Shown here one piece after another: positions 57,814 to 64,000 of a DNA stretch of 64,000 bases. The notes beneath the pieces are model-generated. The model made no database searches, was not told the DNA's origin, and worked only from the letters and a program-made list of their open reading frames with translations. Every line of letters starts with the position of its first letter. Positions within the stretch are counted from its first letter, which is position 1. The stretch lies in contig NZ_CP060697.1 of assembly GCF_014352855.1 (NCBI RefSeq), positions 806,001 through 870,000 of the forward strand, given 5' to 3'. Source of the stretch: Sphingomonas sabuli. GTDB lineage: Bacteria; Pseudomonadota; Alphaproteobacteria; Sphingomonadales; Sphingomonadaceae. The position numbers and the translations under genes are program-made.

Positions 57814-58884
57814 CTACAACAGCCGCAACTGGTCGCCCTGCGGCGGTTCGAACAGGTCGCGGCGCAGCGGGAATTTGGCCGGCGGCAGGCCGTACCGCTG
57901 GGCCGCTTTCTCGAACCGCGTGCGCAACAGGTCGGCCCACACGCCCTGCCCGCGCATCCGGCTGAAGAAATTGGGGTCGTTGTCGCGGCCGCCGCGCATC
58001 TGGCGGATGACGCTCATCACCTTGCCCGCGCGGTCCGGGAAATGCTCCTTCAGCCAGTCGCGGAACAGCGGCGCGACCTCGTGCGGAAGGCGCACCGGCA
58101 GGTAGAAACCGCCTCGCGCGCCGGCCTCGGCGGCCGCCTCGACGATGCTTTCCAGCTCATGGTCGGTAACCTGCGGAATGACCGGCGCGATCGCCACGTG
58201 GCACGGCACGCCTTCGGCGTTAAGCCGGCGGATGGCGGCGATCCGCTTGCGGCCGGCCGGCGCGCGCGGTTCCAGGATGCGGCTGGTCGCGGGATCGAGC
58301 GACGTGACGGAAATCGCCACCGCCACCAGCCCCAGCGCCGCCACCGGCTTCAGCACGTCGAGATCGCGCAGCACGCGGTCCGACTTGGTGGTGATGGTGA
58401 AGGGATGCTTGTGCTCGGCCAGCAGCTCGATGATCGACCGCGTGATCCGCCACCGTTCCTCGATCGGCTGGTACGGATCGGTGTTGGTGCCCAGCGCGAT
58501 CGGCGCGCATTCGTACCCCGGCTTGGCCAGCGCCTGATGGAGCAAGGCCGCCGCGTCGGGCTTCACGAACAGGCGGCTTTCGAAATCCACGCCCGGCGAC
58601 AAGTCGTGATAGGCGTGGGTCGGCCGCGCGAAGCAATAGATGCAGCCATGTTCGCACCCGCGATACGGATTGACCGACCGGTCGAAGCCGATGTCGGGCG
58701 AATTGTTGCGGGTCAGGATGGTGCGTGGCCGTTCGATCGTCACCGTCGTCTGCCGCGGCTGTACCCCGTCCAGCGCTTCGACCTGGTCGAGCCAGTCGCC
58801 GTCGGCCGCCCGCGCCTTCAGGTTGAAGCGCGTCGGGGTGACGTTGCGGGTGGCCCCGCGCCCGTTGATCGACTCGGTCGGCAT
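57814..58884 (-). CDS. PA0069-family radical SAM protein
   Basis: 356 residues. The radical SAM 4Fe-4S motif is CxxxCxxC in 'NPYRGCEHGCIYCFARPTH'. Family landmarks include 'GVDFESRLFVK', 'LGTNTDPYQPIEERW' and 'ITTKSDRVLRDLDVL'. It is related to spore-photoproduct-lyase-like enzymes; its reaction is not established. Single gene, divergent from the L,D-transpeptidase. Confidence 0.92.
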   Translation of the reverse strand: MPTESINGRGATRNVTPTRFNLKARAADGDWLDQVEALDGVQPRQTTVTIERPRTILTRNNSPDIGFDRSVNPYRGCEHGCIYCFARPTHAYHDLSPGVDFESRLFVKPDAAALLHQALAKPGYECAPIALGTNTDPYQPIEERWRITRSIIELLAEHKHPFTITTKSDRVLRDLDVLKPVAALGLVAVAISVTSLDPATSRILEPRAPAGRKRIAAIRRLNAEGVPCHVAIAPVIPQVTDHELESIVEAAAEAGARGGFYLPVRLPHEVAPLFRDWLKEHFPDRAGKVMSVIRQMRGGRDNDPNFFSRMRGQGVWADLLRTRFEKAAQRYGLPPAKFPLRRDLFEPPQGDQLRLL

Positions 58885-58997
58885 GGGCCCAGTCTATGCC
58901 CGTGCGTGAACAAAACAAGAACGTTGACGGCAGGACGAGCGAAAAACGCGGGGATGGATTCTGGCGGCGTTCATGTGCGGCTGGTAGGATCGCGCTC

Positions 58998-60293
58998 ATG
59001 AGGGTGGGATTTGCAATTTGCGCGGCATTGGCCGCAGCCGTGTCGTCGCCTGTGCTTGCGCAGGACCAGCCGCTCGAGCCGATCGAGCTTCCGCCCAGCA
59101 TCGAGCAGGGCGTCGACCTCATCTACATCGACCCGGAGATCAAGCCGGAGATCGACCGCCGCAACGAGCTGTTGCGGACGATGGGCTTCAAGGACTGGAG
59201 CGGCGCGCCGATCGATTTGTACGTGCCGGTCAACGACCGCTACACCGACCTTCGCCGCGGGCTGATGAAATATCGCCAGCGCTGGGGCGACCTGCCGCAG
59301 GTGCAGGTGCCGACCGGCACGGTGGCGCTGAAGCCGGGATCGAAGGATGCGCGCGTCACCCTTCTGCGCCAGCGCCTCGGCCTTGCCGCAGGCGACAGCT
59401 TCGACGCCGCGCTCGAAAAGCAGGTGCGCGATTACCAGGCCGCGCACGGTTTGAAGGCGGACGGCGTCGCCGGCAACGGCACGCTCGCCTCGCTCAATCG
59501 CGGCAGCGAACATTTCGAGCGGATGATCATCCTCAACATGGAACGCGCCCGCCGCCTGCCGACCGCGCAGGACAATGCGCGCTACATTCTCGTCGATGCC
59601 GGCGCCGCACGACTTTACGTCTACGAGGACGGCAAGGTCGTCGATTCGATGAACGTCATCGTCGGCGATGCCGAACGGCAGACGCCGATGATGGCCGCCG
59701 AACTGCGCTACGTGCAGCTGCAGCCTTATTGGAACGTCCCGCCCGACTTGGCCAAGAATCTGGTCGCGCCGCGGGTGGTGGAACAGGGCGTCGCCTATCT
59801 GGAGGAACGCGATTACGCGGTGTTCGACGGATGGGAAGACGATGCCGCGAAGATCGACCCGGCGTCGGTCGACTGGAAGGGCGTCGCCGCCGGAACGGTC
59901 GATGTCCGGCTGCGCCGCGGTCCCGGCGAATGGAATTCGATGGGCGACATGAAATTCATGATTCCCAACGACTTCGGCATCTATCTTCACGACGTGCCGG
60001 AACCGGAAAAACCGATGTTCCAGGCCGAAAACCGGTGGATCAGCAACGGCTGCATCCGCCTGCAGGACGCCGACCGCCTGCTCAAATGGGCGTTCGGCGG
60101 CAAGCCCAACTCGACCGGTGAGACCGACGAGCGCGTCGACGTTCCCGATCCCGTGCCGGTCTACATCACCTACTTTACCGCCGCTCCGACCGCCGACGGC
60201 GTCGCCTTCCGCGCCGATCCGTACAACCGCGACGAGAAATTGCTTTCGCGAGTGACCCTCGACTCCGTCGACATTGCATCCACTTCCGAGTGA
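58998..60293 (+). CDS. L,D-transpeptidase (YkuD) with peptidoglycan-binding domain
   Basis: 431 residues: Sec signal ('AAAVSSPVLAQD'), an N-terminal region, a peptidoglycan-binding helical domain (about 115-170, 'LKPGSKDARVTLLRQRLGL') and a YkuD catalytic domain (about 195-380) with the active site 'FQAENRWISNGCIRLQDAD' and the upstream His in 'GIYLHDVPEP'. It cross-links peptidoglycan stems (3-3) or attaches proteins, in the YcbB/LdtD manner. I took the ATG at 58998 because it begins the signal peptide. Confidence 0.92.
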   Translation: MRVGFAICAALAAAVSSPVLAQDQPLEPIELPPSIEQGVDLIYIDPEIKPEIDRRNELLRTMGFKDWSGAPIDLYVPVNDRYTDLRRGLMKYRQRWGDLPQVQVPTGTVALKPGSKDARVTLLRQRLGLAAGDSFDAALEKQVRDYQAAHGLKADGVAGNGTLASLNRGSEHFERMIILNMERARRLPTAQDNARYILVDAGAARLYVYEDGKVVDSMNVIVGDAERQTPMMAAELRYVQLQPYWNVPPDLAKNLVAPRVVEQGVAYLEERDYAVFDGWEDDAAKIDPASVDWKGVAAGTVDVRLRRGPGEWNSMGDMKFMIPNDFGIYLHDVPEPEKPMFQAENRWISNGCIRLQDADRLLKWAFGGKPNSTGETDERVDVPDPVPVYITYFTAAPTADGVAFRADPYNRDEKLLSRVTLDSVDIASTSE

Positions 60294-60555
60294 TTGCCTA
60301 GCCGGCTGTTCACACGGACCAAGAGACTGGTCCGTTGGCGATGAAATGAAGCAACGCCCCCGCCGGCGCGCGGTTGACCGGGCGTGGATGCTTTGGTTTC
60401 CCTGCAAGCGCTCGCGCACCCCAAGCTGGCGCAGCCCGCTGCGCCGGCCGCGATTGGCAAGCTTCTGGTATACACCGCCGACATCACCGTTCTTTCGCTG
60501 GTGGTCGTTCAGCTCATGATAAACGTGAGCCACGCCCTCGTGTCGGACAGCATGC
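60294..60555. other. Convergent intergenic region with a perfect hairpin
   Basis: 262 bp. A 7-bp perfect stem (CGGACCA at 60315-60321, TGGTCCG at 60328-60334, 6-nt loop) lies 20 bp after the L,D-transpeptidase stop; no T-run follows, so it may be an mRNA 3'-end stabiliser or a rho-type end. A 78-codon frame from GTG 60384 is not convincing. Confidence 0.4.
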
Positions 60556-60999
60556 TCAACACCCGCATTTTGGCTTGGTCCGACGCTTGGGCGCGGTTGT
60601 GGCATATTCCGCTGCTGTGAGCGCACCGTTGCGGTCGCCGTCGGCCTTCCTGAACTTGTCGACGGTAGTGTGCGCCCATTCCTCGAACGACAGCCGACCG
60701 TCGCCGTTGGTGTCCAGCTTGGCATAGCTCTTGCGCCGCGGCTGGAGCAGCTCGGTCATGACGATCTTGCCGTCATTGTCCTTGTCGGCGCGGTCGAACC
60801 GTTTCTGCTCGCGGCTCTTGGGCGTCGCTTCGGGCGCGACCAGCGGCTGCTGGTCGACCATCGACGGCACCGCAGCCTGCGGCGGCGGCGCGGGCGGCAA
60901 GTCCTGGGGATCCTGCGCCCTGCCCTGCCAAAGCAGGAAGGCACCGGTAAGCATGAGGAAGGAGGCGAGGGCCCCGGCAAGGAAACGCGTCACGATCAT
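60556..60999 (-). CDS. EF-hand calcium-binding protein
   Basis: 147 residues: an N-terminal signal or membrane anchor (about 5-25), a proline-rich linker, then three EF-hand-type loops, 'DKDNDGKIVMTE', 'DTNGDGRLSFEE' and 'DGDRNGALTAAE'. The first two have the full Asp/Asn/Gly ligand pattern. Probably periplasmic or membrane-anchored and calcium-responsive. The C-terminus is basic with two cysteines (KPKCGC). Confidence 0.85.
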   Translation of the reverse strand: MIVTRFLAGALASFLMLTGAFLLWQGRAQDPQDLPPAPPPQAAVPSMVDQQPLVAPEATPKSREQKRFDRADKDNDGKIVMTELLQPRRKSYAKLDTNGDGRLSFEEWAHTTVDKFRKADGDRNGALTAAEYATTAPKRRTKPKCGC

Positions 61000-61053
61000 C
61001 TCCGCAACTTCGGAGATTCGGCGCGATCATCGTCCGAAATGGACGCGCCGCTG

Positions 61054-61722
61054 TCAACCGATGCGGCCGCTCCAGCGATGGCGGAGCATGGCCAGCACCC
61101 GGCCGCGGCTGCCTTCCGCCTCCTCGCCCTCCAGGTCGCGCAACGCGGCGCGTGCCAGCATGGTCAGCGGCCGCAGCGCGCGCGGAAAGCGATGACCGGC
61201 CAGCATCGCGCCGTGGCCGCGCGCCGGTTCGATCAGGTGCGGCACGCCGCGCCGGCCGACCGACGTCAGCGCATAGAGCGCGCCCGCCGCGCCCAGCTTC
61301 GCATCGCCCTCGCCCAGCAGCCGTCCACCAAGGTCAAACAGCACGACGCCGCGGCCCGCGACATGCTCGGGGTCCGCGCGGTCGTCCAGCAGGGTCGCCC
61401 AGCCCGGTTCCAGAGCGGCGACGTCGCGCCCGGCAATGCCCCGGCCGATCAGCTCGGCGGCAACCGCCTGCAAGCGCGGTTCGGCCGGCGGCGCGCCGCC
61501 GTCGAGCGCTTCGAGCTGTTCGCGCCACCACGCCAGCTTGATGCGTGCCAGATTGGGGTCGGTGGCGCGGGCGACGACATCGCCCATCGCGACGTCGACC
61601 GCGAACATGGCGGCAACGGCCGGGCGCACCGGCGCGGGCATATGCAGCAAGGCGAGCGCGCGGTCCCCGCCGAGCGCGTCCTCGTCAGCGATAGCAGACG
61701 CGCTTGGCGGCCTCGACGACAT
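61054..61722 (-). CDS. Squalene/phytoene synthase-like protein
   Basis: 222 residues with '[35 protein letters not shown]' pattern segments typical of the all-helical squalene/phytoene synthase fold. The catalytic aspartate-rich DxxxD motifs are not evident, so it resembles the non-catalytic NDUFAF6-like branch more than a carotenoid enzyme. The only usable start, ATG 61722, lies 38 bp inside pdhB, so expression probably follows the pdh operon. Confidence 0.75.
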   Translation of the reverse strand: MSSRPPSASAIADEDALGGDRALALLHMPAPVRPAVAAMFAVDVAMGDVVARATDPNLARIKLAWWREQLEALDGGAPPAEPRLQAVAAELIGRGIAGRDVAALEPGWATLLDDRADPEHVAGRGVVLFDLGGRLLGEGDAKLGAAGALYALTSVGRRGVPHLIEPARGHGAMLAGHRFPRALRPLTMLARAALRDLEGEEAEGSRGRVLAMLRHRWSGRIG

Positions 61723-63109
61723 CCTCGACCTTGATCAGCGCCAGCTTTTCGAGGTTGGCGGCATAGGGCAACGGCACGTCCTCGTCGGTCACGCGGAGCA
61801 CGGGCGCGTCCAGGTCGTCGAAGCCCTCGACCATCGCGATGGCCATGATTTCCGAACTGATCGAACAGGTCGGCCAACCTTCCTCGACCACCACCATGCG
61901 GTTGGTCTTGGCCAGGCTTTTCAGCACCGTGTCCTTGTCCAGCGGCCGCAGCGTGCGCAGGTCGATGACTTCCGCTTCGATCCCTTCGCCGGCCAGCGTT
62001 TCCGCCGCCTGCATCGCCACCCCGACGCCGATCGAATAGGTCACCAGCGTCACGTCCGCGCCCTCGCGCACGATCCGCGCCTTGCCGATCGGCAACACGT
62101 AATCGTCCAGCTCCGGCACCTCGAAAGTCTGGCCGTACATCAACTCGTTTTCCAGGAAGACGACCGGGTCTTCGCTGCGGATGGCGGCCTTCATCAGCCC
62201 CTTGGCGTCGGCCGCGCTATAGGGCGCGATGACCACCAGGCCGGGCACGCTGGCGTACCACGGCCCGTAATTCTGGCTGTGCTGCGCGGCCACGCGCGAC
62301 GCCGCGCCGTTGGGGCCGCGAAACACCACCGGACAGCGCATCTGGCCGCCCGACATGTAATTGGTCTTGGCCGCGCTGTTCACGATGTGGTCGATGGCCT
62401 GCATCGCGAAGTTGAACGTCATGAACTCGATGATCGGCTTCAGCCCGCCCATCGCCGCTCCGGTGCCGAGTCCGGCAAAGCCATATTCGGTGATCGGCGT
62501 GTCGACCACGCGCTTGGGTCCGAATTCCTGCAGCAGGCCCTGGGTGACCTTGTACGCCCCCTGATACTCGGCCACTTCCTCGCCCATCACGAAGACGCGG
62601 TCGTCGGCCCGCATTTCTTCGGCCATCGCGTCGCGCAGCGCCTCGCGCACCGTGGTTTCGACCATCTTCGTGCCTTCGGGCACGTCGGGGTCTCGCACCT
62701 CGGCCTTGGCCGCCGCGACGTTAAGCTGGTCGGTGCCGGTTTCCGCGTTCTGCGGCCCGTGGTCCTCGATCGCCGATCCTTGCGTCTTCTGGTCCGACGG
62801 GCGCGGCTGGTCGGGCACGTCCGCGTCCGCCTGCGGCGCCGCGCTGGCCGCGGCCGACGCGTCTTCGCCTTCGCCGGCAAGGATCGCGATCGGCTGACCA
62901 ACCTTGACGTTGTCGGTGCCTTCCGGGACCAGGATCTTGGCGATCGTGCCCTCGTCGACCGCTTCGAATTCCATCGTCGCCTTGTCGGTCTCGATCTCGG
63001 CCAGGATGTCGCCGCTCGACACCTCGTCGCCTTCCTTGACCAGCCACTTGGCCAGCGTGCCCTCTTCCATCGTCGGGGACAGGGCCGGCATCTTCAGTTC
63101 GATACCCAT
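61685..63109 (-). CDS. pdhB: Pyruvate dehydrogenase E1 beta subunit with lipoyl domain
   Basis: 474 residues. An N-terminal lipoyl domain (1-80, lipoyl-lysine in '[13 protein letters not shown]') is fused through an Ala/Asp/Pro linker to the transketolase-like beta subunit ('[20 protein letters not shown]', '[16 protein letters not shown]'). The lipoylated E1-beta is typical of Alphaproteobacteria. With PdhA it decarboxylates pyruvate using ThDP and passes acetyl groups to E2. Its ATG overlaps the stop of the NTF2-like gene (ATGA). Confidence 0.95.
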   Translation of the reverse strand: MGIELKMPALSPTMEEGTLAKWLVKEGDEVSSGDILAEIETDKATMEFEAVDEGTIAKILVPEGTDNVKVGQPIAILAGEGEDASAAASAAPQADADVPDQPRPSDQKTQGSAIEDHGPQNAETGTDQLNVAAAKAEVRDPDVPEGTKMVETTVREALRDAMAEEMRADDRVFVMGEEVAEYQGAYKVTQGLLQEFGPKRVVDTPITEYGFAGLGTGAAMGGLKPIIEFMTFNFAMQAIDHIVNSAAKTNYMSGGQMRCPVVFRGPNGAASRVAAQHSQNYGPWYASVPGLVVIAPYSAADAKGLMKAAIRSEDPVVFLENELMYGQTFEVPELDDYVLPIGKARIVREGADVTLVTYSIGVGVAMQAAETLAGEGIEAEVIDLRTLRPLDKDTVLKSLAKTNRMVVVEEGWPTCSISSEIMAIAMVEGFDDLDAPVLRVTDEDVPLPYAANLEKLALIKVEDVVEAAKRVCYR

Positions 63110-63462
63110 CAGTTGATCACCGTTTGCTGGTGCTGGATCAGTTTCCAGCCCTCATCGCCGCCGCGATAGGTGCTGGAGCAATATGCGCGATAGGGGTCGC
63201 CGCCGTCGCGCTGCGCTTCGGCGCGATAGGCCAGCACCACCGCCTCGCGGCCGGGCCGGGTGACGTGCCGTTCCTGCATGTCGACCGCGGTCCAGCGCGG
63301 CCCGGACATCAGCGAGATCATCGCCCGGTCGCGGTCGAGGATGCCGGTTTCGCCGAACAGCATCAGGCAGTCGTCGTCGACCAGCTCGCCATAGGCCGAG
63401 CTGCCCTCGAGCCACAGACGCTCCTCGCCGTGCCACAGGTTTTCGTCGGTAATGGCCATCAA
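63109..63462 (-). CDS. NTF2-like (DUF4440) small protein between pdhA and pdhB
   Basis: 117 residues with an NTF2-like pattern: helix '[20 protein letters not shown]', '[20 protein letters not shown]' and C-terminal strands '[20 protein letters not shown]', as in DUF4440 proteins. ATGA overlaps join it to pdhA upstream and pdhB downstream, so it is translated as part of the pyruvate dehydrogenase operon. A structural or regulatory role in the complex is inference; no catalytic residues are diagnostic. Confidence 0.8.
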   Translation of the reverse strand: MMAITDENLWHGEERLWLEGSSAYGELVDDDCLMLFGETGILDRDRAMISLMSGPRWTAVDMQERHVTRPGREAVVLAYRAEAQRDGGDPYRAYCSSTYRGGDEGWKLIQHQQTVIN

Positions 63463-64000
63463 TAGCTCTCCACCAGAACGTCGGTGAACAGCTCGGACGG
63501 ATCGGGCTCGGGCGCGTCTTCGGCGAACTTGGCGGCGTCGACGATGATCTGCTTGATCTCCTTATCGATCGCCTTCAGCTCGTCCTCGCCGACGCCCAGC
63601 TTCTCCAGCTCCTTGGCGGCATGCTCGATCGGGTCGCGGTGGCTGCGCACGTCCTGCACTTCCTCGCGCGTGCGATACTTGGCCGGGTCGCTCATCGAAT
63701 GGCCGCGATAGCGATAGGTCATCAGCTCGAGGATGATCGGCCCGTTCTCGCGCGCCCAGTCGAGCGCCATCTCCGCCGCTCCGCGCACCGCCAGCACGTC
63801 CATGCCGTCGACCCGGATGCCGGGGATTCGGAAGCTCTCGCCGCGCTTATAGAAATCGGGCTCGGACGCCGACCGCGCGACCGACGTGCCCATCGCATAT
63901 TGATTGTTCTCGATCGCGTAGATCACCGGCAGGTTCCACAGCTTGGCCATGTTGAAGGCCTCGTAAACCTGCCCCTGGTTGGCCGCGCCGTCGCCGAAAT
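63459..64000 (-). CDS. pdhA: Pyruvate dehydrogenase E1 alpha subunit (5' end beyond window)
   Basis: The last 180 residues are present. The ThDP-binding motif begins at the window edge (FGDGAANQGQ ... IENNQYAMG), followed by the regulatory-loop region 'YRYRGHSMSDPAKYRTREE' and C-terminal helices. The N-terminal part lies past 64000. Its stop overlaps the NTF2-like gene start (ATGA), placing it upstream in the pdh operon. Confidence 0.95.
   Translation of the reverse strand, partial: FGDGAANQGQVYEAFNMAKLWNLPVIYAIENNQYAMGTSVARSASEPDFYKRGESFRIPGIRVDGMDVLAVRGAAEMALDWARENGPIILELMTYRYRGHSMSDPAKYRTREEVQDVRSHRDPIEHAAKELEKLGVGEDELKAIDKEIKQIIVDAAKFAEDAPEPDPSELFTDVLVESY

Noticed and set aside
60384..60620. 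78-codon plus-strand frame from GTG, with one hydrophobic stretch
   Set aside because: No ribosome-binding site, overlaps the EF-hand gene end, and no recognisable similarity; left unannotated.

Overview
This is a GC-rich chromosomal window from an alphaproteobacterium, most likely a sphingomonad (Sphingomonadaceae, Sphingomonas-like). The F0 ATP synthase genes form their own operon with paired b and b' subunits. A biliverdin-producing heme oxygenase is coupled to a bacteriophytochrome with an HWE-type kinase. The E1-beta subunit of pyruvate dehydrogenase carries its own lipoyl domain, and there is a DUF6456 gene. The species cannot be named from the sequence alone.

Layout. 1-5 kb: tail of an unknown gene, then a three-gene operon for the osmoprotectant N-acetylglutaminylglutamine amide (M42 peptidase, ngg, asnO). 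5-10 kb: a solitary paaZ fusion gene, a cyclic-nucleotide-binding/thioredoxin-reductase-like fusion, a CBS protein and radC. 10-14.6 kb: the ydbH-ynbE-ydbL envelope lipid-transport set and a DUF3298-type lipoprotein. 14.8-17.3 kb: atpI-B-E-F'-F. 17.4-20.8 kb: two tandem RTX-type proteins sharing an almost identical N-terminal 265 residues. 20.9-31.5 kb: diguanylate cyclase, purB-heme oxygenase-bacteriophytochrome, then dnaK-dnaJ and fabD-fabG on the minus strand. 31.5-38.8 kb: amino acid permease, Rieske oxygenase, secreted hypothetical, rpsF-rpsR-rplI, a disordered Q/S/G-rich protein, a glutathione transferase and a DUF6456 protein.

38.85-41.12 kb is a complete IS1595-type insertion sequence of 2,254 bp. 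It has 24-bp terminal inverted repeats, a perfect 8-bp target duplication and four possible passenger genes, including a putative HEPN protein that overlaps, start codon to start codon, a divergent 43-residue ORF. It sits in the divergent intergenic region between the DUF6456 gene and an XRE regulator. 41.2-48.1 kb: XRE regulator, trmFO, then an exopolysaccharide set (tyrosine autokinase with a nine-fold Tyr-Gly tail, membrane-anchored helper, O-antigen ligase/polymerase family protein). 48.1-54.9 kb: DUF488, host-attachment protein, membrane protein, gyrA and a histidine-kinase-like protein with a degenerate ATP-binding domain.

54.9-56.0 kb holds a CAU tRNA and an intact tRNA-Pro(UGG), with a 46-nt copy of the 5' part of tRNA-Pro lying 0.9 kb upstream; the DNA between looks like the remnant of a small insertion. 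56-64 kb: small lipoprotein, M28 peptidase, PA0069-type radical SAM protein, L,D-transpeptidase, EF-hand protein, squalene/phytoene-synthase-like protein, and pdhB, an NTF2-like gene and pdhA (5' end beyond the window) joined by stop/start overlaps. Most of the window is housekeeping and envelope genes; the accessory DNA is the IS element, the tRNA-Pro insert and probably the RTX pair.
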